DNA of 64,000 nt from Pyrenopolyporus hunteri (GCA_902806595.1 CADCXC010000003.1:2976001-3040000), one strand, 5' to 3'. Positions 1 through 11,080 are shown, numbered from the stretch's first letter. Numbers and translations: made by a program. The notes: generated by a model not told the origin, from the sequence alone.

Positions 1-375
1 GGTCGTTCATTCCTAATCGTACATAATTTCGCATTTCCACCCAATGCTCTCCGACGGGGACGAGCTCAACCTCGCATGAGCTCCACACTGTGAGTTGCTG
101 AATAACCTGGAGCTGGCGCGAAAAAGATAGTCTATAATAATGACTTTTGGTGCGGAATCCAACCTGTCCGCTCATGTCTGTGCCTTATAACAGAGCCGGG
201 AAATCTCTTAATAAGGCAGACTGCAAAGAAAACGGTTGGTACTGGGCTGCACAAGTGTCTCTAACACGCCGGATCTTGCGGCTGAATCATCGAGACCGTG
301 TATTAAGCGTGCAATGGTGGGATGGGAGAGGGGAGGTTCTATGCGAAGTCGTCCGGACGTGGCGGAAATAGAGAC
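1..375. other. intergenic / probable tom40 3' flank
   Basis: This stretch lies downstream of the tom40 stop codon on the minus strand. Only short open frames without an ATG start or family resemblance are present. I see no gene, RNA gene or repeat that I can support; part of it should be the tom40 3' UTR. Confidence 0.4.
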
Positions 376-1599
376 TTAGAAGGGAATGTTGGGCGATGCC
401 TGAGCGCCGAGAGCTTCTTGTTGCTCCTGCAATTCCTCACCACCGGCCTCGATGCTGATTCCGAGGCCGACCTTGGCGGATTGCTAGAAAAAGAAACAGA
501 AAGGTTAGAAATACTTCCACGTCGGAGGGTCTAAGAAGAATCTTACATTAAAGTGGTCAACGTCGGCGCAAAACGACATCATGACGGGCGGCGCCACGCG
601 CTTTTCTAGTATACAGCCTAGTTTACCTTTCGAGTCGACTTGCGCTCGGAATGTCGACATACGGAAATCGTATTTGACGCCGATAGACGTCAGACCCTCC
701 TTCTGCACGCTGCCTCCCATTAGACCACCGGGGCCGGGGGCGAATTCGAGAGTCATGTCGACGCCGGCTTGCACCTTGTCGGACAATTTTCGCCAGTACG
801 TCGCATTAAGCGCGCCTTGCGCATGTACCTGAGCGGTGGCAATCCAATCATCGGACTTATACTTTGCGCAGTACGACACCGCCGCCGAGGGCGGTTGGTT
901 CAACGCCGCTCGTTGCCAGACCGCTTCGAGGCCAAGGGCGAGTTTACGGGTGATAGACTGCAGATGGCTCAATATGTAAATGCCAGTTAACCCACCTTCG
1001 AGACAGGACGGGTTCAACATCTTGATGGAGGAGGTGAAGTCGCTGCCGGTATACTCGTGCTCAATCGAAGCCATATCCTGAGAACCTATTTGGAATTGGG
1101 TCTTGGTGACAAGCGAGGAGTTCCACCGATAGTTGAAGCGCGTCGATAGCAGGCCATTATTATCCATGCTGCCTTGTAAGAATACCTAGGATTGGATGAA
1201 GTGAGCGTCAATTCACGACCCGGCTGACCGTCTAGGAAACGGAGGGGGCGCTCGGGAGTTGTCTTGACCAACCTTGTTCGTACCAAAGAGGCCCGCGAAA
1301 GCATACGGATTCTGATGCTCGCCCATCGCAAACTGATGAGAGACCTGGAATAGCGGCGACAGGCTGACAGCCCTTGTGAGGTCGGCTCTTATACCGGTAT
1401 GCATATAGTTGTTGAGAGAAACCTCCCGCTGAACCTCCTTCGCGATAGTCTCGACGGTGCCGGGATTCGACAGGCCAAGCTTGGCCCGCCGTTCGGAGAA
1501 AGACCTATACGCATCGGAGACAGCATTGGCGATGGGGTTCGCTGTTATGAAGCCTAAAGGCGACGACCCGGAGGGTTGCGACTCGAGGTGGAAGGCCAT
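376..1599 (-). CDS. tom40: Tom40, mitochondrial outer-membrane import channel
   Basis: Tom40 is the beta-barrel pore of the TOM complex, through which nearly all nuclear-encoded mitochondrial precursors enter. Three exons (descending 1599-1273, 1185-547, 483-376) join in phase 0 into 357 residues, close to the usual fungal length of about 350. Visible family motifs include LGLSNPGTVE, SPLFQVSHQFAMG, VFLQGSMDN after the first intron, NYRW, NPSCLEGGLTGI, KVQAGVDMTLEF and STFRAQVDS. The last exon restores QSAKVGLGISIEAGGEEL, which contains a C-terminal beta-signal (K-x-G-x-x-I-x-I) for insertion by the SAM complex. Introns are 87 bp (1186-1272) and 63 bp (484-546). The start is the ATG at 1599; an in-frame codon 30 bases upstream is GTG. 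The family call is secure; the exact exon ends are read by eye. Confidence 0.93.
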
Positions 1600-1975
1600 G
1601 GTATGAAGAAGAGAGGCTGTCGCGGGCACAGACTGCCTGACGTCTTTGATAAGGAATGACGACAGAGAGAATTTGGCGGGATGGGACGAGCGAGAAAAGA
1701 GATGACTCGGTGGCTCGAAGCAGGGCTCAGTCTCTCGTAAAATATTGAAATCTAGGGAGGAAGATCGGATGAAGAATGGCTACCCAGCTTCCCAGGCCTA
1801 CGAACTCCCGACAATTGGGTCAAGTTGTCGTTCTTTATTAGCTTGCACAAGATCTAGCGAAGAAAAAAAAAAGATTCTTGGGGCAAGCCTCAGTAAGATC
1901 AACATCCCGGTTCTCTTCAGGTCCCCACTTTTGGTCAATCGGAATAATCCTTGCGCCGCACCTGAGTATTATACA

Positions 1976-2100
1976 TAGGTACCTACCTACCTAGGTACCT
2001 ACATAGATAGATAAGTACCCAGATAGGTACCTCTAGGGATGTGGCCCTTAGCTAAGCGGCACGTAGGTACATAGGTATCTAGGTACCTTATACGGTACCT
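1976..2100. repeat. TACC/TAGG palindromic tetranucleotide repeat cluster
   Basis: Runs of TACC and its complement GGTA/TAGG alternate to give TACCTAGGTA and GGTACC palindromes. The same degenerate repeat recurs throughout the intergenic DNA of this window. Confidence 0.85.
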
Positions 2101-2173
2101 CTAATCACCTATGCAGGAACTTTACATCATCGTGAAGCTCAATTACCCAGTCACATGAAGATAGAATGGGCTA

Positions 2174-2465
2174 CCAAGCAGGAGGGCGTCAAAATAAATG
2201 CCTCAGCCACACTAACCCTTAGACTTCTCGTCAACCTTTTGGTTCTAAAAATTTACTAACGTTAAAAAAAAGCTAATATATAAAAAACTTATCCATAATT
2301 TTATTTATCTATGAATTTTAATTGCGATAATATTAATAATATATAACGTTACAGCAAATACAATCTATAGTATTATTTAGGATACTTAAGTACTAGGCGT
2401 GGCTGGTCAGCTAGTGAAATAGGTGGGTGTGGCTGAGGCATTTATTTTGACGCCCTTCTGCCAAG
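2174..2465. mobile_element. 282-bp inverted-repeat element (MITE-like) with 5-bp duplication
   Basis: A 34-bp terminal inverted repeat occupies 2179-2212 and 2427-2460 with a single mismatch, at position 4. It starts CAG and contains GGGCGTCAAAATAAATGCC. Directly outside both ends is CCAAG (2174-2178 and 2461-2465), a candidate 5-bp target-site duplication. The interior is AT-rich, has no coding potential and looks partly RIP-mutated. The size and lack of an ORF indicate a non-autonomous DNA transposon. CAG ends would fit a hAT-type element, but the usual hAT duplication is 8 bp, so I do not assign a superfamily. Confidence 0.8.
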
Positions 2466-3551
2466 GTACCTAACTACCTAGCTACCTAGGTAGTATACCC
2501 AAGCAACAAGTACCTGTGGATGTATGTACCGCGTACCTCAACATGTACCTCAAGATCCCTTCGTCCTTGACCCTTTTTTCTTCCCTCTCCTTCTTCAAAG
2601 TGCGTCACTCCCGTCTCTCACCATCTTTACATAATTTATAGTTCTTTAGCCAATTTGCTCGACTGCGTCCCGAGATTTACAGACTCTTTCCGAGCATCAC
2701 TTCTTCTCCCCATAGACAATTCCTCTGCTCCCCGTCTTAGCTCGCGGAAAGGACATCCTCGAGAGCTGCTTCGCACGTGGCGACAACGGGTCCTGTACCG
2801 GTATTCAGGCTTCGCCGGGACCATCCTGCCGCGCAATTCCAATACCTACCTACCCATCTACATATCCACTCTGAGCTTCCGTTGGGACGTCAAGCCAAAA
2901 ACCCTTTCTTCAGAGCCCCTCTATTTCTCTCTTCGTGCAAGAAGGTGACCATCCTCTCATAGCTCTCCTCGTGAGTCTATCTTATGGCGAGTGGGATTTG
3001 AAAACACCGGCTCTCCTCTCGTCACCCCAGGCGGTGATTCTCTCTCATTTATATGGTAGAGTCTCGAGCCCCAGCTCATAATCTGGAGAGTATCGACGGC
3101 TAGCTGCTTTCTTGGGACGCCCTCGGTACGTGTGGATTCATGAGCTAGTCCGACCGTTTCTTCGGTTCGGGACAACCTAAGCAATTCAGGGGTAGACGGC
3201 TTGCCGGACCAGGCCACTTTCACTATGGATACATTACTGTAAGTGGAATGTCCTTGCTTGACGACTGTCTTAAAATTTTGGGCACACCTGCAATTGGCGG
3301 GACCCTCGAATGACACGCCCGGGGGCAACGCAATGGTTAGTTTGTTGCTTTTGTTATTTTCGACGGAATGGACAGTCGCGCCCTGGACTTGTCCTAGGCC
3401 ACTTGATGGCGCGAGCACACGTCGAGTGGAGGCGGAGGCAGTGGAAGGGGCCTCTTCTGGTAGGACAGGATTCGACTCTTAGCTTCGCAATTTATATTAC
3501 CTAGTCACCGTCGTCACCTTTCTTGCCTTTACTTGCTCCCTTCTAAGTAAT

Positions 3552-5438
3552 ATGAAGCGTCAAGCTGATTTTGGCGATATTTCGTGCCAAGAACGGCCAG
3601 ATACTAATTGTACCAGCACGGCGGACATCGCCGCGAATGCTCCGAGATATCGGCGTAAGAGCAGCACATTCATCGACGGTATCCACGATGTTCCGGAGGA
3701 CGGCGACAGGGCCCCGGCCCAACTGTACAGCACTATGTCGGGGAGGCTTTTTCACTCTGGCCGTATTGCCATCGTCATGGTCGGACTCCCCGCTCGAGGC
3801 AAGACGTGAGTTCGAACCCCGACGTCTATTAAACACGAAGCGACTGCTAAATATCTTGATAGCCATATCGCGGTCTCGTTAGCACGTTATCTACAATGGT
3901 ATGGCATCTGCCCCATTTCTACGTGTCTCATCTCATCTGTTCCAGGTTGGGAGTTAAGACGCGGATTTTTCACCTCGGCGACTACCGTCGAGCTACCGTT
4001 GGCCAGGGCGGCCATGTGCCCGAGGACTACTTCTATCCCAATGCGTCGCCGGCCTCCGTTGTTTTACGCCAGAAGATCCTCAAGAAATGTCGCGAGGACA
4101 TTTATGGTTGGCTCAACCACGAAAATGGTCAGGTAGCGATATACGACGCCGTGAATCCTACTGCAAGCGGCCGACGCTCGCTAGCTAAGGAATTCGCTAA
4201 GCACGATGTCCAGGTAGGATGTTATTGGAAACGGTCTCCCACGCAAAGTAATATCGTTGACAACGCTATAGACTCTATTTCTAGAATCTTACGTTGACGA
4301 TGAAAATCTCCTCCGAGAGAATGCGCGTAACGTCAAGATTGGTTCTCCCGATGTACGGTGTCTAGGTACTTCCTGTTTTTGATATGCTACCTACTAATAC
4401 CTATAGTTTGCCAACATGGATCCTGACGAGGCCGCGAAGCTTTACCTAACCCGTATGGAGACTAAGATACCCACGTTCGAGACCATGGACGAAAAAGAAC
4501 TTAACTACATCAAAATGATCAACGCAGGCCAGAAATTCTTCTATAACAACGTATCGTTCAACTACCTCTCGCATCGTATTGTCTTCTACCTCACCAATAC
4601 TCACATTAAATCTCGAGCAACCTTCTTCGTCCGACCTGGCACTGCCACGGAAGAAGAGAGTTATAAAGCGGATGCGCCTCTGTCCGAAGAAGGGCAGAAG
4701 TATGCTAGGGTAATGACCGAGACAGTGATAAAGCACCGTGAGCAAGAGCGAGCCGCGCGGATTGCGCAGGGCGGGCCCGATGTGCCGTTACGTCCGCTCA
4801 CGGTCTGGTGCTCGACGCGCATGCGTACGCTACAGACGGCGGACGTTTTCAAGGAACTTGGGTACAAGGTCCGCCAGCGCAGCCAGATGGCTCAAATCAA
4901 CCCTGGGGTCTGCGAAAGGCTTAGCGAGCGTGCCATTCGCCGCCTCTACCCCGAGGAAGTCGAAAAACATGAACTTGATCCTTACCATCATCGATATCCG
5001 CGCGCCGAATCCTACCACGACCTCGCTGTACGATTGGAGCCAATCATTTTGGAGCTTGAGCGCGAGCAGAACGACCTATTGATCATTGCCCATGAGAGCG
5101 TGCTGCGCGTACTTTACGCCTATCTTATGCATTGCAGTGCTATGGACATCCCCAATCTCAAATTTCCGAGGAACGAGATCATCGAGGTCATCCCGGGCGC
5201 ATATCAGAATGAAGCCAAGCGTATCCATATCCCGGGTCTCGATCCCAGAACCGTCCCCGGTTCCCCGGAAGATATACGAATCCCTGTGCCAGACAGCCGT
5301 ACCGAGACTCCTGCGCCGCTACCCGGCGGCGGCCTTTCGGCACCGGCTGTGCCGCCTATCAACATTGAGAAACCGCCCGAGAAGGTAGTCAACACAGCGG
5401 CTGAGGCCGTAAGGGACAAGATCGCAGATGAAGATTAG
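3552..5438 (+). CDS. 6-phosphofructo-2-kinase with degenerate bisphosphatase domain
   Basis: The enzyme makes fructose-2,6-bisphosphate, the main activator of phosphofructokinase-1 and brake on gluconeogenesis, in the cytosol. Five exons (3552-3805, 3863-3898, 3946-4213, 4272-4352, 4407-5438) give 556 residues. The kinase half has the Walker A motif GLPARGKT (78-85), split by intron 1, then HLGDYRR, EDYFYPN and DAVNPTASGRR. The C-terminal half has the phosphoglycerate-mutase fold: STRMRTLQTA, INPGVCERLSE (Glu about 383), HRYPRAESYHDLAVRLEP and IIAHESVLR (His about 442). However, the phosphohistidine motif RHG reads RPG, with Pro at about 290, so bisphosphatase activity is probably lost, as is known for yeast Pfk26. 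The tail is rich in Pro and Thr. Introns are 47-58 bp; the start is the only suitable ATG before APAQLYS...FHSGRIAIVMVG. Confidence 0.93.
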
Positions 5439-6229
5439 ATCGTAGCAGGACTTTAAATAGATGGTCATGGGAATAGAAGGCATCCGCATCAATGTATTAT
5501 GTTGCATGTGAGCAATTCTTAAGAAGTGCACGGGTTTGAGGGAGGGTTTGTTCATAAATAGATGGCTATACGATTCATCAAACCTATATTGTGACTCTTC
5601 TAACGTAGTTTGACTATAGCCTCCTCCTGGAACTTTGTAGTGTTATCTACTCCACCTCGGGATTGGTTTCTCACGTCCTAGTCACGTTCAGCTGGATCCC
5701 GATATCCTTCCAGCAGGTGACAAGGGATGCGGCGACACTTTCCGTGGTATTAAAAAATTCCTTGATCCGTCACGGAGATATCTACCTATTTTGGCTGTAT
5801 ATTCCCTATTCTGATACGGATGTGGATCGTTGTGGCCCACGTTAATTATAGAAGTAGGTACCTAATCTCCAAAGGACCATGAAAACGAGCGGAAAAGATG
5901 GTTATACGATACAAATACTCTTCACTGTAATCTTCGGACTATATGCCGTAAGAATACTGCTCTGCTCGAGGTATGAAAGAATACAGATGTCTTTCCGTCG
6001 CCGTACGTTTGAATTTCAAGAACGCCTGTGAATGCTGTCCAGTTGCTTACACCCAATGCTAATGCAATATACTTCGAGACGGAAGTCACTGGTTTAACTG
6101 GGTATGACTACAGATCGGCCTGTCTCGTTCTAAAAGTTCCTTGCGGCAAATCTCGTGTATCACCAACGCCTGCCGGGTATCTTGTTTCTTAAATCAACCA
6201 GACCAACCCAACCACATGTAATAGTAACG
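5439..6229. other. intergenic, convergent 3' flanks
   Basis: PFK-2 (+) and the ubiquitin hydrolase (-) converge here, so the stretch should hold both 3' UTRs and terminators. No coding frame resembling a known family and no clear repeat is visible. Confidence 0.5.
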
Positions 6230-8988
6230 CTATTGCACTGTAGCACTTGAAGTTAGCGCGTGATCTATAAAACTTGTTGAAGAAGGGGGGAGAGGAGGAC
6301 GGAACGCCGAATACACTCACCAATGCACTCTCTATCTGGCATGTTGATTTTCTTGTTATCCTTAACCTTCCCTTTGTCATTCCGCGTCTTTAACCTCCCT
6401 CCTTTTTGCTTCTGAGTGGCATCGGAATCGGCTTCCTTTGGACGATCCTTTTCAACGTTCTCGACAAATTCATAATCGTCTTCGGCATCTGTCAAGGCTG
6501 AATCTCGAAGGGGCTCCTTGCTTGATTTCATAAAAACTCCAAACCTCGTAACCGAGAGGCTCTTGCGACCTTCGCCGACCTGACTTTGAGGTCTACTTTT
6601 ATTTCCGCTCCTGAATTTCGCGGCGGCCCGGCTGAGTCTCTGGGCTGTGGTCTCTTCGCTGGGCGTCACGGCTGGTGAGGGGCTATCTGAAGCGGCTACT
6701 GGACTTGGGAGGTTCGAATCGGTATAGACACTGCCTCGGCGGGACACGCTGAGAAATCCATCTTCATCCGCGAAGCTGCGGCGTAGAGGTCGTTCAATAT
6801 CGGCCGAAAAACGTATGCCACCGTTAACCGGAGGTTGGGCACTCAAACCGTCAAAGTAGCTGCTGGGTCGTCGAGAGACTGGGAACCTCTCTTGACTTTG
6901 TGTTGCTGATGTCTCAGAATTGGCCATGTTAAGCGCCGCATCATCGTACGACGGCGGTTCTATATCTGTACTCCCAGCTGAGCTGGGCGCTACATCCACT
7001 ATCGGGACGATCTGATAGAATAGTAAGTAGGGCATCTCTTCCTTGAGCGATTGCTTGATATCGTCAACAAGGGTTACCCGATTTTCAATAGCGAGATCGT
7101 CAAATTTGACCCACTGTGCCTCTTCATAATCCGGAGGTGGGTCGCTGTCGTGTCTGCGGTTATCAGTGAGCAGCTTGGGGGCGACGCGGCAAAAAGATAC
7201 ATAATGGCCAGAGTGCAGTGAGTCTCCCCGGTGGCAGACTACAGATTGAAGCACAAGCTTGTATTCCGCAGCAAGCCCACTCTCTTCCACATGTCTCTCG
7301 TCGACGATGAAATGTGGCAGCCTTAAACTATCAGGAATATCGATATACGTATTCTGCCGCTTCATGTTACCCTTTTCATCCATCTTGTAACGTTTGAGGC
7401 AGATGCCGACAACAGGCCTCTGGTTGAAATGTCGTGCGACTTCTAGGTCACTTTCCGGTTCCTTGTTGGCAGGCGAGTGCCAAGCTGTAATTCGTATTAG
7501 CTTCGTAATGTTTGGGGGCGAGCGATGAGTCAACGTACGTATTAGTCTAAAGAACTGCCAAGCAGGTATGGTCACCGCTCTAACAACAGATGTCTGCTTT
7601 TCTCTGTGGAATAGACTTGCCGCATCAGATTCAGAGGGTTTCCCCTCGTCATCAAGCACGACTCGTTGAATTATGCTCTCTGTACGACTCCTGTGGGGCC
7701 GCAGTATCGGCTGAGATCCTGAGGCTTCTGCGTCGGAATCGCTTCGAAGCTCGGAGAAACGAGAGTCCTGCGCTACTGTCCATCTGCGCCCTAAATGCGG
7801 ATTACTCTCGGTCCCGGATGTAGGGTATTCCTGTTGGTCTTCTTCGGTGACGATCCGAATAGTACTTTTGAGTCCATTCGAGATATTGGGGGACTGTACA
7901 ATCGGTGTCGCGTCCAATAGGTCCTCCATCTTTTTCTCCTCGAGGCTGTCCCTCAGGACATCAACCCGAGAATTGAAGTATTCTTCTAGGCAATCCTCTA
8001 ATCTAATCCCCTTACCATCGTTGTCCGGTGGCACGGCAAGATTAAGAAGTCTTTCGTACACGACTTTGTGGTCCGCATCGTCATTTTTGCCCTGGTGAAA
8101 TAAGTCGACTTGCAAGGTAAGGAGAGGAAGTTGGAGAGTCTCCGTTATGAAGGCAAAGGCTTCGGACGTGTCTTGTTGTTCCAGCGACTGCGCTTCCTTC
8201 CAACCACATGCTGCTAATGCATCTTGTATATGTTGAGTCTGGCTAAAATCAGCCCTAGTGCCCTAGCGGTTTAAAAGAGCTGCTTACCATGTCCGTTTCG
8301 ATCAACTTCCCGCTTCTCAGCATGTTCACCCAAAGTCGTAGCAACGCGGCTAACCTCCTCTGTGGCTCCTCCACAGACTCGCTCTTGAGCATGCACTCGA
8401 AAGACTCGAGCCTGGCGAACATAGCGAAAAGCAGCGCGTCGAGGTAACAGGTCACGTTTCCTCGATTTTCTGCGCCGAGCATGCGAATCGCCGGGTTGTA
8501 GCTGAGAATCTGGCCCAAGAGGGATAGGTGCTGCAATGATAGCAGCTCGATAGCTTTGTCGACATTGCCGGAAGAGTATTTAGAGTTAAGCACGTATCGA
8601 ATCTGGTCATCGCTGAGGATAGGAAAGTCTAATTCGGCAACTCGCCGTCGTATATCGTCAATCTGTTCGAGTCAACGGTCAAGGCCGCTTGAAGCATAGT
8701 GGAGTATCGGTATCGCGTTGACGCACCTTGGCCGCTTCTTTTTCTCGCTCCGTTTCGGCGTTGGCAGACTGTCTTGCAGAATCTGGTCTGAACATGGAAA
8801 AGAAGGCTTCAGATGATATGGGGCGATGCTAGGAAAGAAGTATTATAGTCAGCAGGCAGAATACCGAACAAGATGGATTGACGTATCCAATGTCACCTTA
8901 CCTTATGGGCCGGATCGGATGATCTACCACGACGGTGACCATTTTTCTCGCGGCGACTGAGAAACTTCCTAGGAAGGCTGGTCTTCAT
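6230..8988 (-). CDS. ubiquitin carboxyl-terminal hydrolase (peptidase C19/USP)
   Basis: This is a cysteine protease that removes ubiquitin from proteins. Proposed exons, descending: 8988-8902, 8828-8727, 8662-8288, 8238-7539, 7484-6321, 6237-6230, giving 811 residues. The Cys box reads ENRGNVTCYLDALLFAMF (catalytic Cys about 135). The QQDTSEAF segment follows, and the His box is HSGHYVSFCR (His about 515) with WVKFDD downstream. Ubiquitin-binding core motifs LPLLTLQVDLFHQG, LEDCLEEYF and ICLKRY are present. The C-terminal 200 residues are Ser/Pro-rich, low complexity and probably regulatory. The 54-bp intron at 7485-7538 restores LIPWHSPAN. A donor GTGAGT at 6320, a CTAAC branch site and acceptor CTACAG at 6238 suggest an 8-nt last exon, changing the end to ...DRECIVQ, a CaaX box. 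Without that intron the frame reads on to 6265. The specific paralogue is not identified. Confidence 0.9.
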
Positions 8989-10288
8989 GGTGGGGTCTTG
9001 CAACCGTAGAAAATTGTCCGAGGGGTGGCGGCCAGGTTTAAGAGGGGGGAAATAAAAGGTGGTAGCTGTCGATAATCCGGGATTTGCAACGACACCACTA
9101 GCTTTTGTTCATATTTGAACTTGATGATGTTCGGTGTGCTGGCAAACGAGTAAACTTCCCTTTCGTGCTTCTCATTCCCTTTTTAAAAAGAACGTCAACG
9201 CTTTGAATTGCCTTGCCCGTAGGGGATAGACGAGGTGCCAAGCTTGGGTCGAGCGTCTACAGTGTATGTAGGCACACAACTGCGGCCCGGAAAGGGTCGC
9301 AAAAAGAAAAGGTTGACGTTAAGGCTGGAGGTGATGGTGATATGGGAAGGAATCGCGCATAATTCGAAATAACGACCAATTATCACCTCGATGATTCGAA
9401 TGGGCGAGGATGAGGAGATATGTTTCAAACGTAGCGGATATTTGCAGCAGCCGAGAGTCCAGTGCCAGTGCCAGTGTCGGTGCCAGTGCCAGGTAACGTA
9501 GACTGATTGAAGCCGCTTGTTGCAGCTGGCCGTGGCAGCACAACGCTCTGCGGTGCATGTAAAGTCTTAGAAGGGGGGAGCGCTTTGCATCAAAAGTTTT
9601 AAAAGGGGAACTTTAGGTGACCCAAAATGGGGAACCAGGGACGGTTTTTTTTTTATCTTGACGGGTTGATTGCCCTTGGTAGTAGGTAGATACCTTATAT
9701 AATCGTATCGGCGTGATGCAAACTGCGGTTTTCCTCTTTCTTACGTATTTAAATTTTTGAGAAGAGAAAACATGTGTTGTGGTTAAAGAGCCGTGGAGAG
9801 ATGTTTCTCGAATCTGGGTAAGAAGTGTACTGAAGGGAAAGAAAGGGGCCAAGACGATGTTGTGTAAGTCGACGCGAGACGAACGTTAAAAGCAGACGGA
9901 GTACCTACCTAGGAGGTGCAGACAGGCAGGATAGATTGAATTATATTATTGATTTCATTCCATCTAAAGAGGTACCTACCTTGGAACACCACAGGTACCC
10001 GAAGGAGTACCTAGGTACCCAGTCAAGACAAATGCACAGTATCCATACGCACCCCGCCTTCCTCACCATTTTATGAAGGTTCAGTATAGGCAATTGGTAC
10101 CTACCTATGTATGTAGTGTCGAGTGTGTGTGCGATACTTGCGCAACTCTAATCGGTTCTACACCAGACCTCACGCAACTGTAAAGTGCGTCTTCTTTGGA
10201 AGGTGTAATGCAGGCAGCAAAACTAAACCTGGAACAATCCGCCCTGTTCCCTCTACATCATGGAACCTATTCTTCCCTACGGAGAAGT
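8989..10288. other. intergenic, upstream of the ubiquitin hydrolase
   Basis: This is promoter-side DNA of the minus-strand hydrolase. It contains a short 6-bp tandem repeat of CCAGTG (9459-9492), T-rich tracts and TACC/TAGG repeats (9901-9915, 9970-10018, 10096-10116). Minus-strand open frames between 9195 and 9852 have no family resemblance. No gene is supported. Confidence 0.45.
9459..9492. repeat. 6-bp tandem repeat (CCAGTG, about 5 copies)
   Basis: CCAGTG repeats five times, with one copy altered to TCGGTG. This is a simple-sequence tract in non-coding DNA. Confidence 0.8.
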
Positions 10289-10887
10289 CTAGAACACGCC
10301 GGACCATAAGCAATTTTTCCGCCAAACCGCCAATTCAAAGAATTTCCAGATGTCAGACCCACTTTAATTACAGGGGTACGCTAAAGTTATAGGGCTTACA
10401 GCGTTATTCTCCCCTTACCTTCAGGGCATCTCATTGTACCTAGGTACCTCGCGATTATGTAATCCAGTATTCAAAAAAGTACGTACCGAACAATTACCTA
10501 CCTACCTACCTTACCTACCCACGTACGCATTATTCAATTATAACCTGTCGAATAGCGACAATCCTATGCGATTAAATATAATAATCGCTTCAATTAATAA
10601 TTAATCCTATTTAGAAAGAAGTAGGTTTTAAATGGCTTAGTGGTGCTGCGTAAGTATAATAAGTGTATAAAGCGCGTAAGGTTGAAAGATTTGTATGTGG
10701 CAGGCTTATAGTGGTATCAAGCGCTATAAGCCCTATATTTACAGGGAGATTTAGTGGTTGTATGCGCTGTAAGCTCTATAGCTTTAGCGCACCCCTGTAG
10801 TTAAAGTGGGTCTTCAACTTGAATTTCTAGAAATTCTTTGAATTGGCGGTTTGGCGGAAAAATTGCTTATGGTCCGGCGTGCTAGAA
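10289..10887. mobile_element. 587-bp non-autonomous TIR element (relative of the 21.9-kb element)
   Basis: The body is 10295-10881. Terminal inverted repeats cover 10295-10403 and 10765-10881. Their outermost 52 bp are identical, starting CACGCCGGACCATAAGC. Both ends are flanked by a perfect 6-bp duplication CTAGAA (10289-10294 and 10882-10887). The outer 71 bp match the ends of the 21.9-kb element at 31901-53778, with equal spacing to a shared CCCACTTT block. The interior has no ORF and contains TACC/TAGG repeats (10437-10450, 10493-10530). It is not RIP-mutated, consistent with sharing only its short ends with the large element. It sits between the divergent ubiquitin hydrolase and uL5m genes. 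Confidence 0.92.
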
Positions 10888-10974
10888 GGCCGTCTCCAGC
10901 CCCTATTGGTGGAACTGCGCGCTGCAGGCGATCGAATGAGAGATCTCATTGTTCTGCTAGCAGGGGGTTAAGTA

Positions 10975-11080
10975 TATACCTAAGTACCTAGGTACTTGTA
11001 CCCAGTTATGTACCACGAGACCTAAGAGGCATGTACATACCTAAGTACCTAGGTAGGTAGGTACCTACATGTAGGTAAGT
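10975..11080. repeat. TACC/TAGG palindromic repeat cluster
   Basis: Several copies of CCTAGGTAC and GTAGGTAGGTACC lie within about 100 bases, starting about 90 bases beyond the duplication that flanks the 587-bp element. Confidence 0.8.

Larger units (their letters stand above)
1600..3551. other. intergenic region between tom40 and PFK-2 (divergent promoters)
   Basis: The two flanking genes are divergent, so both promoters must lie here. The region holds a TACCTAGGTA-type repeat cluster (1976-2100 and 2465-2497), an inverted-repeat element (2179-2460) and pyrimidine-rich DNA around 2570-2760 that looks like fungal promoter or 5' UTR sequence. A 153-residue open frame at 2957-3418 on the minus strand has no recognisable protein features and is probably spurious. 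I see no gene. Confidence 0.5.

Noticed and set aside
1600..1629. Upstream start for tom40 at 1629
   Set aside because: The codon there is GTG on the minus strand; the first ATG in frame is at 1599 and suits the family's short N-terminus.
2957..3418. 153-residue minus-strand frame upstream of PFK-2
   Set aside because: No recognisable motif, and composition like flanking non-coding DNA; it lies where the PFK-2 promoter or leader must be.
3808..3823. tRNA T-arm-like GAGTTCGAACCCC
   Set aside because: It falls inside a PFK-2 intron and no matching acceptor, D or anticodon arms surround it.
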